6,853 nt of DNA from Candidatus Thiodiazotropha taylori. GTDB lineage: Bacteria; Pseudomonadota; Gammaproteobacteria; Chromatiales; Chromatiaceae. This document shows, piece after piece, positions 1 through 5,757 of the stretch. The position numbers and the translations under genes are program-made. How positions within the stretch are numbered: the first letter of the stretch is position 1; the number at the start of each line of letters is the position of its first letter. The notes below the pieces were generated by a model. The model was not told the origin of the DNA. It made no database searches and saw only the letters and a list, made by a program, of their open reading frames with translations. The stretch lies in NCBI GenBank assembly GCA_019100305.1, contig JAHRHW010000235.1, positions 1 to 6,853 of the forward strand, read 5' to 3'.

Positions 1-1
1 G

Positions 2-391
2 GCAGTCCATCAGACCACTCAGGCAGGACTTGGCCAGAGTACCTGTGTGGGGCTCGGCGGCGATCCGATCAATGGCACCAGTTTCATCGACTGCCTTAAG
101 TTGTTCGAAGAGGATGAGCAGACGGAAGGCATCATCATGGTTGGTGAAATCGGCGGCTCTGCGGAAGAGGAAGCTGCAGACTATATTAAACAACATGTCA
201 GCAAACCAGTTGTTGCCTATATTGCCGGTGTGACAGCACCTCCCGGTAAACGCATGGGACACGCGGGGGCCATCATCAGTGGCGGCAAAGGCACCGCGGA
301 CGCTAAATTCGAGGCGCTGGAATCAGCCGGCGCCCGGGTTGTGCGCTCCCCGGCGGAGATGGGACAACGGATGGCACAACTTCTTGGCTGA
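2..391 (+). CDS. sucD: Succinyl-CoA ligase (ADP/GDP-forming) subunit alpha, 3' part
   Basis: This is the C-terminal 129 codons of the alpha subunit of succinyl-CoA synthetase, the TCA-cycle enzyme that couples succinyl-CoA cleavage to ADP or GDP phosphorylation with the SucC beta subunit. The 5' part lies upstream of the window; the frame is open from base 2. Family signatures seen directly are GGDPINGTSFID, MVGEIGGSAEEEAA and KRMGHAGAIISGGKGTA. The His of MGHAG (codon at 260-262) corresponds to the active-site phosphohistidine (His246 in E. coli SucD). The C-terminus ends in the normal place for the family, so the 3' end is intact. sucC would be expected just upstream, outside the window. 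No strong terminator is visible after the stop; PPK2 begins 93 bp later on the same strand, so read-through is possible. Confidence 0.97.
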   Translation, partial: AVHQTTQAGLGQSTCVGLGGDPINGTSFIDCLKLFEEDEQTEGIIMVGEIGGSAEEEAADYIKQHVSKPVVAYIAGVTAPPGKRMGHAGAIISGGKGTADAKFEALESAGARVVRSPAEMGQRMAQLLG

Positions 392-473
392 TTAGCAATC
401 GGGCCTTGATTGGCACATTTTCAAGTACAACAGGACGTATTGGATTCGTGTTGACAGGCCCGAACAGTCCCCC

Positions 474-478
474 AGGAG
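474..478 (+). promoter_or_regulatory. Ribosome binding site of ppk2 (decides a TTG start)
   Basis: AGGAG lies six bases before the TTG at 485. No in-frame ATG or GTG sits at a suitable distance, so this Shine-Dalgarno match is the main reason for choosing the TTG start. Confidence 0.7.
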
Positions 479-484
479 AGCCCA

Positions 485-1369
485 TTGAGCAGCCCAATCG
501 ACAGTCCTTATCTGGTGCCACTGGATGGCGGTTTGAAATTCAAACAGCTGACCACCCAGCCACCGGATGACGTACCAGGTAAAAAGCGTTGTAAAAAAAA
601 TCTTGCCGAAGAGATCGACTATCTGGACGATCTGCAACGCCGTCTCTATGCAGAGGACCGCCGGGCACTTCTGATCATTTTTCAGGCCATGGATGCGGCC
701 GGCAAAGACAGCACAATCCGCGCTGTGATGACCGGTATCGATCCCAGCGGTTGTCAGGTGTTCTCATTCAAACAACCGTCGAAACTCGAACTGGACCACG
801 ATTTTCTCTGGCGTACCACCCGTGCACTACCCGAAAGGGGACGCATCGGAATTTTCAATCGAAGCTATTATGAGGAGACTCTGGTGGTTCGGGTCCACCC
901 CGAATACCTGGAATCCCAACGTATCAACATTCCAACGGAGCTGAACGATCTGTGGCAGCAGCGCTTTGCCTCGATCCGCCAATTCGAGCAGCATCTGGCG
1001 TTGAACGGCACGGTAATTCTCAAGTTCTGGCTCAATGTCAGCAAGGAAGAGCAACGGATGCGTTTTCTCTCCCGCCTCAACGAGGCGCACAAACATTGGA
1101 AGTTTTCCATTAAGGATGTTGAAGAGAGAGCCCATTGGGAAGACTACATGAAAGCCTACCATGAAACCCTGGCTGCCACCTCCAAACCTTGGGCACCCTG
1201 GTATGCCATACCGGCAGACAACAAACCCTATATGCGTTGGCAGGTAGCAAAAATCATCCGCAAAACATTGCAGTCCCTGTCGCCGCAATATCCTCAGGTC
1301 GATAAGGACGAGTTACAGCAGTTCAACCAGATGCGTCATCTGCTTGAGCATGAGACCTCGTCGGGCTGA
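485..1369 (+). CDS. ppk2: PPK2-family polyphosphate:nucleotide phosphotransferase (class III-like)
   Basis: A 294-residue polyphosphate kinase 2 family protein. PPK2 enzymes transfer phosphate between inorganic polyphosphate and nucleotides in the cytoplasm. Seen in the sequence: a Walker A loop FQAMDAAGKDST (residues 66-77, Lys74), the segment FSFKQPS (93-99), a Walker B-like IGIFNRSYYEE (121-131), a basic lid region around SRLNEAHKHWKFS (196-208), and the C-terminal PWAPWYAIPADNK (235-247). The short N-terminal extension and the FNRSYYE / FKQPS wording resemble the PPK2 subgroup annotated as polyphosphate:AMP/ADP phosphotransferase (class III), rather than the class I ADP kinases, so AMP and ADP are the likely acceptors; this subclass call is from memory of the family. 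The start is TTG with AGGAG at 474-478. The gene follows sucD on the same strand and may be partly cotranscribed. All key motifs look intact. Confidence 0.93.
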   Translation: MSSPIDSPYLVPLDGGLKFKQLTTQPPDDVPGKKRCKKNLAEEIDYLDDLQRRLYAEDRRALLIIFQAMDAAGKDSTIRAVMTGIDPSGCQVFSFKQPSKLELDHDFLWRTTRALPERGRIGIFNRSYYEETLVVRVHPEYLESQRINIPTELNDLWQQRFASIRQFEQHLALNGTVILKFWLNVSKEEQRMRFLSRLNEAHKHWKFSIKDVEERAHWEDYMKAYHETLAATSKPWAPWYAIPADNKPYMRWQVAKIIRKTLQSLSPQYPQVDKDELQQFNQMRHLLEHETSSG

Positions 1370-1493
1370 ACAGGCGGCATCTGGCATATCGGCTATGGCG
1401 GATATCGATTAGTAGAGTCATAATAGGTTTTAACAATCATAATTTCTCGCCACATTACAACAGAGTTGCTGACCAATGGCTCCGGCATAAACC

Positions 1494-2264
1494 ATGTACC
1501 GACGGATACTCATTTTGATCATCATCGGCCTGGCCGTCTCGCTGCCAGCCGCTGCGGATCGCCACAAAGAATCAAGAAGCAACCGACAGAAGGCCGTAAC
1601 GGTATGCAACGACTACCGGGTCAAAAACCGCTTACCCTGTTTCGTGTCACGCAACAGATGCCCGTTGGGGTTTGAGGTCCTGGAGCGTTTCAACCAGGCA
1701 CCGGGCGCTGAATATATGGCCTGTCGCGACTTACGCCACGAGCGACCGGCCACCCTGCAACAGAAGAGCGCAGTCAATGACCAGCGGCAACGCCTGTTAC
1801 AGCAGTTTGAGCAACTGGTTGAGCGTGCTGTCGAAACGCAGCTTGGGGAAACCGTCAACATACCGGAATCCACCCTCAATAAACTCTCCACCTTTTTCTC
1901 TCAGATCAGCCTGGAAAAGATCACCATTCATCGCAGCCAGGCGATCAGCAATGGCTGTTTCAACGACTGCCAGAAAATCTACTGCTCTGCCGATGAACCG
2001 ATTAACAGCTGGGTCGAAGCGGATGCCAAGCGGATCTCGACCAAATTGCTGATTCAGGTGGCACATGCCGAACGCTGCGAGATCCAGGGAGGCCGGGAGC
2101 GATATATCACCAACTGGCTTCGCGATCTGCCCGCATCGCTGCTCGATGAACTGAAGCAGGAGAGCCGCTATGATGCGACAAAAATACGCTACGCGAAGTA
2201 CATCGAGGCGCATGCCAGAAACCGGGCGAAAAGCGTCTGCCGGCGGATGCTCTGCAGCGAGTAG
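1494..2264 (+). CDS. Exported ten-cysteine protein of unknown function
   Basis: A 256-residue protein I do not recognise by name. It begins with a clear signal peptide: MYRR, a hydrophobic stretch LILIIIGLAVSL and a likely signal peptidase I site after AAA (residue 21). The mature part carries ten Cys (38, 49, 56, 77, 155, 159, 164, 195, 249, 254), an even number consistent with disulfides in the periplasm. Residues 90-115 look helical. Residues 137-212, running from SLEKITIHRS through HAERC to NWLRD, resemble in spacing the DUF4157-type peptidase-like domain found in exported proteobacterial proteins, but the HExxH is not kept (IQVAH here), so if related it should be non-catalytic. The start is well fixed: an in-frame TAA lies at 1488-1490, just before the ATG. 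No good Shine-Dalgarno is visible. The next gene starts 11 bp after the stop, implying cotranscription. Confidence 0.85.
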   Translation: MYRRILILIIIGLAVSLPAAADRHKESRSNRQKAVTVCNDYRVKNRLPCFVSRNRCPLGFEVLERFNQAPGAEYMACRDLRHERPATLQQKSAVNDQRQRLLQQFEQLVERAVETQLGETVNIPESTLNKLSTFFSQISLEKITIHRSQAISNGCFNDCQKIYCSADEPINSWVEADAKRISTKLLIQVAHAERCEIQGGRERYITNWLRDLPASLLDELKQESRYDATKIRYAKYIEAHARNRAKSVCRRMLCSE

Positions 2265-2275
2265 GTGCGACCGCT

Positions 2276-2461
2276 TTGAACCTGCTTGAAAGCAGAAACT
2301 ACCACTGCCCCTACTGCGGGGAGGAGAATGAGGCTCTGATCGATCGCAGCATCCCGGAGCAAAGCTATATCGAGGACTGCACTGTCTGTTGCCGGCCCAT
2401 TACGCTACAGATCTCCTGCAACCCGCAGATCAAACTGATTGCAATACGCGATGACGAGTAG
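2276..2461 (+). CDS. CPXCG motif-containing cysteine-rich small protein
   Basis: A 61-residue cytoplasmic protein that matches the small CPXCG cysteine-rich family (Pfam Cys_rich_CPXCG, by recognition). The signature is YHCPYCGEE (Cys11, Cys14) followed by the very conserved YIEDCTVCCRPI (Cys35, Cys38, Cys39). The paired cysteines probably make a small zinc ribbon or rubredoxin-like knuckle; the biological role of the family is unknown. The length is normal. The proposed TTG start gives the usual short lead before the first CPXC; GTAGGTG at 2261-2267 is a weak ribosome binding site overlapping the stop of the upstream gene. No ATG is available in this frame nearby. It is probably translated from the same transcript as the exported Cys-rich protein, and is the last gene before a convergent junction with hairpins. 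Confidence 0.9.
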   Translation: MNLLESRNYHCPYCGEENEALIDRSIPEQSYIEDCTVCCRPITLQISCNPQIKLIAIRDDE

Positions 2462-2481
2462 CCAACCCCAGCTCATCGAGT

Positions 2482-2516
2482 GCTGCTCACTCTAGAGCAG
2501 CCCTCGAAGAGGGCTG
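2482..2516. terminator. Two overlapping hairpins in a convergent gap (possible bidirectional terminator)
   Basis: Hairpin A has 7-bp perfect arms, GCTGCTC (2482-2488) and GAGCAGC (2495-2501), with a 6-base loop. Hairpin B has 8-bp perfect arms, CAGCCCTC (2498-2505) and GAGGGCTG (2509-2516), with a 3-base loop. They share 2498-2501, so only one can form fully at a time. They lie in the 70-bp gap between the CPXCG gene (+) and the DLH-family gene (-), where a terminator for both would be expected. Neither strand has a proper T tract after the stem, so intrinsic termination is not certain; protection of 3' ends is an alternative. Confidence 0.45.
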
Positions 2517-2531
2517 ACTAAAAGCAACCAA

Positions 2532-3321
2532 CTATCGTTTGTAGATGCTGTTCAACGCCTCACTCAGAGCCGCCCAGGATTGCTGATCCGCCTGTTTGTC
2601 ATAAGCCAACGGCAACTCAAACTGCTTACCAAACTTATCCGCATCCGGGTTGGTAAACGAGTGTTTGGCCCCTGCATAGTTGATGAAGCTGTGTTTCACA
2701 TTGGCATGGGCCATTTCCGCCATAAAGACATCGATATGCTCCTGTTTTACAAATGGGTCGTCCGCTCCATTGAAAACCAGCACCTCGGCTTTGACCACAC
2801 CCTTCTCAGCCGGTTTTACCGCCGGCAAGCTGCCATGAAAACTTCCTACCAGATCGAGGTCCAGCCCACGGCGAGCCATCTCCAGGACGATTCCGCCACC
2901 AAAAAAAGTAACCGATCGCTGAGATATCCTCAGCGGCGACACTTTTGTGGTTCTGCAACAGGGCCATGGCCGCCTTGAATCTTTCGGTTGCCACAGCCAT
3001 GTTCTTCTTCACTTCACCTGCGAATTTACCCGCATCCTTTGGGTGGTTGGCCAGTTTTCCATCACCATACATGTCCACCGCCAGTGCGGTAAAACCCATG
3101 CCCGCCAACTGTTTCGCCCGGTTGCGGGCATACTCATTGTGCCCCCACCACTCATGCACCACCAGAATACCCGGACGCTTCTCCATCACAGCATCGTCGT
3201 AAGCCAGATAGCCTTTCATCAGGGTGCCAGCATAGCGATACTCCACCGGCTCACCCACCACAGCAGCACCAGCCGCCAGTGAAATAGCGTACAGAAAGAT
3301 TCCGAATATGCTTGGTTTCAT
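2532..3321 (-). pseudogene. Exported dienelactone hydrolase family protein, frameshifted
   Basis: An alpha/beta-hydrolase of the dienelactone hydrolase (DLH) family split over two frames. Joined, it would be about 262 residues, a normal length for exported family members. The ATG at 3321-3319 is preceded by GAGG eight bases upstream. Residues 1-21 form a signal peptide ending near AAGA, followed by VVGEPVEYRY. The first frame runs through VVHEWWG (the conserved Glu of the family) and DMYGDGK to ISAIGYFF (residues 134-140). After a run of seven T (coding strand, 2907-2901) the correct continuation GGGIVLEMARRG lies in another frame and runs to the TAG at 2534-2532. The catalytic Asp (NGADDP) and His (GAKHSF) are present in the second part. 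Removing one T restores the frame but gives GYFFGGG, where the family has Cys (GYCFGGG), so the nucleophile is missing as well. It is either a genuine pseudogene or an artefact of the sequence. Confidence 0.85.
2901..2907 (-). other. Frameshift site: run of seven T on the coding strand
   Basis: The + strand has seven A in a row here. The N-terminal DLH frame reads GGT TAC TTT TTT TGG, while the C-terminal frame needs TTT GGT GGC GGA. One base too many is present. Homopolymers of this length are prone to slippage in replication, transcription and sequencing. Confidence 0.85.
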
Positions 3322-3498
3322 CGCTCCATCCTCGTTATTGATTCTCTTTGCAGGTAAAAATTGAATAAGCCGGGAGCAAACGGTCGTCGCATACAACCGA
3401 TCGATCCATGCCGATACAAAATGTTTTAATGTTCAAGGCCTCTGATAGGCCTGAGTCGGGGTGGCACTGCCCACTACAAAACCGGTACCATCCGCGAC
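3322..3498. promoter_or_regulatory. Divergent intergenic region between the DLH-family gene and the thioredoxin fusion
   Basis: These 177 bp separate two genes that point away from each other, so promoters for both should lie here. An AT-rich patch (about 3413-3435) is the best candidate core. I could not find a convincing -35/-10 pair at 16-18 bp spacing on either strand. A short inverted repeat with AGGCCT arms (3436-3441 and 3447-3452, 5-base loop) sits centrally and could be an operator, but each arm is itself a palindrome and the match may be chance. Confidence 0.4.
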
Positions 3499-4752
3499 AT
3501 GAGACTGCTTTTACTTCTACTTACGCTATTCAGTTATAACGCCTGCGGGAATGAAATCAACCTGACGGACTCTGAGGGCAACGACATTACGATCCAGGTT
3601 ACACCGGCAGACGGGGAGCTGCTGATGATCTGGCTGGTCGATCACGATGAACATCGCCCTCTGTTTGAGCGTTTGCTGAAGAATATTGCCAAGGCCGGTA
3701 TCGAGATATGGCGCGTCGACCTGCTGGAAGCCTATTTTCTGCCCCGCTTCAGTGAACAGATCCGCACCCTGAATGGCTCCGGTGTGTCGGCGATACTCAG
3801 AACCGCCCACCAGCAGAGCAACAAGCGGATCGTACTGGCCGCCTATGATCGAATGCCCCTGCCCCTATTGCGGGGTGTGCGTCAGTGGCAGTCAGAGACT
3901 CAACAATCCCGCTTGACTGGAGCGGTCCTCTTCTACCCCAATCTGTTCGGCCCGGCGCCAATTGCCGGTGAGCCACCGAGCATCGATCCGATTCTGTATG
4001 CCACCAATACACCCCTGATGATCTATCAGCCATCGCTGGGCAGCCATCGCTTGCGCATGAATGAGGTGCTCTCCGCACTCTGGCAATCCGGTTCTCCAAG
4101 TTATCTCTATCTGGTACCGGAGGTTCGGGACTGGTTCATCATGGATGATGAGGAGCACAAACCGAGTCAGATGGATATCGAGGCGACACAACGTATCCCT
4201 CAACAGATCAAGCAGTTTGCAGCACTGATGGATTACCACCCCAAACCACTTGAACCACTGCCATTGAACGCCGCCGAAACAGAGCCCCAAGTGATCCGTT
4301 CGCTGGTACAACTCGACAATCCGACCACTGCCCCCAGCTTTAATCTATCAGACATTCAGGGAAAACGACTCGACAGCAGCGTGCTGCAGGGGCGGGTGGG
4401 ATTGATCAATTTCTGGGCAACCTGGTGTCCGCCCTGTGTTGAGGAGATTCCCTCCCTGAATCGTCTGCAAGCGATATTCAAAGACCGGGATATCGAGATC
4501 ATCTCCATCGATTTTCGTGAGACACCAGAGGAGATGGCCGATTTTCTGCAGCGCATTCCGGTCGATTTTCCGGTACTGATGGATCAGGACGGGAAGACCT
4601 CTCTCAACTGGCAGGTCTTCAGTTTCCCCAGCTCTTTCATCATCGACCGGGAAGGCAAGATACGCTATTCAGCCAACCGGGCCATCAACTGGGACAGCCA
4701 GGAGGTGGTCGACACCCTGAACCAACTGCTCGCTGAAGAATCCCTCGATTAG
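3499..4752 (+). CDS. Exported alpha/beta-hydrolase-like region fused to a TlpA-type thioredoxin domain
   Basis: A 417-residue envelope protein in two parts. After a short signal peptide (MRLLLLLLTLFSYNAC; the Cys does not sit in a canonical lipobox, so lipidation is uncertain), residues 38-250 have the look of a degenerate alpha/beta-hydrolase: alternating strands and helices with IVLAAYDRMP (111-120) where a G-x-S-x-G elbow would be expected, and TNTPLMIYQP (169-178) in place of the acid-residue strand. Residues 277-412 are a TlpA/ResA-like thioredoxin domain: APSFNLSDIQGK, then NFWATWCPPCVEEIPSL with redox Cys310 and Cys313, IISIDF, and the cis-Pro region FSFPSSFIID (Pro377). Such domains reduce or relay disulfides in the periplasm, for example during cytochrome c maturation. 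The hydrolase-like part lacks visible catalytic residues and may be a binding module. No clear ribosome binding site precedes the ATG. The gene stands alone on its strand. Confidence 0.9.
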   Translation: MRLLLLLLTLFSYNACGNEINLTDSEGNDITIQVTPADGELLMIWLVDHDEHRPLFERLLKNIAKAGIEIWRVDLLEAYFLPRFSEQIRTLNGSGVSAILRTAHQQSNKRIVLAAYDRMPLPLLRGVRQWQSETQQSRLTGAVLFYPNLFGPAPIAGEPPSIDPILYATNTPLMIYQPSLGSHRLRMNEVLSALWQSGSPSYLYLVPEVRDWFIMDDEEHKPSQMDIEATQRIPQQIKQFAALMDYHPKPLEPLPLNAAETEPQVIRSLVQLDNPTTAPSFNLSDIQGKRLDSSVLQGRVGLINFWATWCPPCVEEIPSLNRLQAIFKDRDIEIISIDFRETPEEMADFLQRIPVDFPVLMDQDGKTSLNWQVFSFPSSFIIDREGKIRYSANRAINWDSQEVVDTLNQLLAEESLD

Positions 4753-4784
4753 CAAACCTCGCCTTGGGCGGCCGAACTCTACAA

Positions 4785-4814
4785 TGTTCAGAAGCGTGAT
4801 CAAAATCATATAAG
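4785..4814 (+). promoter_or_regulatory. Weak sigma70-like promoter candidate for the heptad-repeat gene
   Basis: TGTTCA (4785-4790) and TATAAG (4809-4814, five of six matches to the -10 consensus) are 18 bp apart, in the AT-rich stretch upstream of the gene starting at 4867. The -35 match is poor (three of six). TATTAT at 4828-4833 is an alternative -10, lying between the arms of the AAGCTT inverted repeat. Confidence 0.25.
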
Positions 4815-4818
4815 TGAA

Positions 4819-4840
4819 TAAGCTTTTTATTATAAGCTTA
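4819..4840. repeat. Inverted repeat with 7-bp TAAGCTT arms
   Basis: TAAGCTT (4819-4825) and AAGCTTA (4834-4840) are perfect complements around an 8-base AT-only centre. It lies 67 bp after the thioredoxin fusion stop and 26 bp before the next start. It could be a terminator of the upstream gene, an operator for the downstream one, or a hairpin in its leader. It is AT-rich and has no following T tract, so a strong intrinsic terminator is unlikely. Confidence 0.5.
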
Positions 4841-4866
4841 ACTACCCTCCCCCTCCAGATACCGAA

Positions 4867-5616
4867 ATGAGCAGTAGACCCATGGCAACCAGCACGACAA
4901 AGAAAAAAGCCGCTCCGAAAGCTAAGAGCGCCGCCGCCAGCAGAAAGAAGAGTACGGCGAAAAAGAGCCCTTCCGCTCAGCAGAGCAAGGCCGCGAACCA
5001 GGACAAGGGCACCAAATCAGCAACCGAAAACCGGGTCCTGCCCGGCTTGATGCAGGGCCTGCAGTCGGTTTTCGACAAAATCCACAAAGACAACCAGATT
5101 CGCGAAGATCACCATGAGAAGATCATCGAGGAGTTCAGCGATCGCCTGACCACCGCCTTCCAGCAGACCCACGCAGAAGCAGAAGAGCGTGAAAAGCTGT
5201 TGCAGGAGCGTCTTGAAGCGATCGAAAAGGAGCAGACCTACAAGATCCAACGAATCAAACTGTTTTCGTTGCCCGGTACGGTGATTGCCGTCGCCGCCCT
5301 GATCTATCTCTTCTATGTGGTCCATGTGATGGAGAGCTCGATGACCAGTATGTCGGCGGATATGAATCGGATTCAGGGTCATATCGCTTCCATCGGCCAG
5401 GACACCGCCAGTATGTCCAGTGGCGTCAACAACATGAACAAAAACATCACTGAACTGAACGGTAACATGTCATCCATGACCAGCCAGGTTAAAGGCATGA
5501 ACAGCAACATGGGGCATCTGAACCGCAATGTGGGCGTGATGACTCACGACGTGGGCAACATGTCTCATACGGTCAGCCCGGTGATGAACGGAATGCGCAA
5601 CTTCATGCCGTTTTAG
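4867..5616 (+). CDS. Single-pass membrane protein with Lys/Ala-rich tail and 13 Met-rich heptads
   Basis: A 249-residue protein of unrecognised family. Residues 1-52 are rich in Lys, Ala, Ser and Thr (KKKAAPKAK, SRKKSTAKKS), like histone H1-type tails. Residues 60-130 are highly charged and probably a coiled coil (KIIEEFSDRL, AEEREKLLQERLEAIEKEQ). Residues 132-154 are a membrane helix (LPGTVIAVAALIYLFYVVHV). By the positive-inside rule, the Lys-rich end is cytoplasmic. Residues 155-245 (5329-5601) are thirteen uninterrupted heptads: position 1 is always Met, Ile, Leu or Val and position 5 is hydrophobic in all but one (Thr180). This outer part is dominated by Met, Asn, Ser and Gly, with about 15 Met and few charges. 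The pattern predicts an extended coiled coil or filament-like stalk. ATG 4867 is used; ATG 4882 (MATSTTKK) is an alternative. Neither has a good ribosome binding site. Function unknown. Confidence 0.88.
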   Translation: MSSRPMATSTTKKKAAPKAKSAAASRKKSTAKKSPSAQQSKAANQDKGTKSATENRVLPGLMQGLQSVFDKIHKDNQIREDHHEKIIEEFSDRLTTAFQQTHAEAEEREKLLQERLEAIEKEQTYKIQRIKLFSLPGTVIAVAALIYLFYVVHVMESSMTSMSADMNRIQGHIASIGQDTASMSSGVNNMNKNITELNGNMSSMTSQVKGMNSNMGHLNRNVGVMTHDVGNMSHTVSPVMNGMRNFMPF

Positions 5617-5684
5617 GGACTGGCAGCCACGCCCCGAAGCGTTCCCAGCAATCCGACAGGCGCTGACTCAGATGGGCAATCGGG

Positions 5685-5757
5685 GCACAACAGGCCTGGT
5701 GGCCATCCTCAGCCGGGCACCTGCAGCGTTTAGGATCGATGCCAGGACCTGTTGGGC
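5685..5757. repeat. Long imperfect inverted repeat at a convergent junction
   Basis: GGCACAACAGGCCTGG (about 5684-5699) is nearly complementary to CCAGGACCTGTTGGGCC (5742-5758), with one mismatch and one bulged base. The arms are separated by about 42 bases that contain smaller GGCC repeats. It lies between the 3' ends of the heptad-repeat gene (+) and the phosphofructokinase gene (-), its right arm reaching the pfk stop codon. It could fold as a 3' end structure for both transcripts; no T tract follows. Confidence 0.4.

Noticed and set aside
451..456. TTGACA hexamer upstream of ppk2, a perfect -35 match.
   Set aside because: No -10-like sequence follows at 16-18 bp; that position is the ribosome binding site AGGAGAG, so it cannot drive ppk2 in the usual way.
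827..1288. Open frame of 153 codons on the - strand inside ppk2.
   Set aside because: It lies fully opposite a well-supported gene, has no recognisable domain and is a shadow of the coding frame.
1386..1405. ATATC ... GATAT inverted repeat after ppk2, considered as a terminator.
   Set aside because: Only five base pairs with a ten-base loop and no T tract; too weak to call.
1797..2213. Open frame of 138 codons on the - strand opposite the ten-Cys protein gene.
   Set aside because: The + strand frame has a signal peptide, a fixed start and a cotranscribed neighbour; the - strand frame has no motif support.
2901..2907. Programmed ribosomal frameshifting as the explanation for the split DLH gene.
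   Set aside because: No known case in this family, no stimulatory structure was evident, and the reconstructed protein would lack its Cys nucleophile; decay or sequence error is simpler.
3436..3452. AGGCCT repeated twice with five bases between, considered as an operator.
   Set aside because: Each copy is a six-base palindrome, so the inverted repeat follows automatically; noted only within the intergenic entry.
3892..4311. Open frame of 139 codons on the - strand inside the thioredoxin fusion gene.
   Set aside because: The + strand protein is continuous and has a clear domain; this is a shadow.
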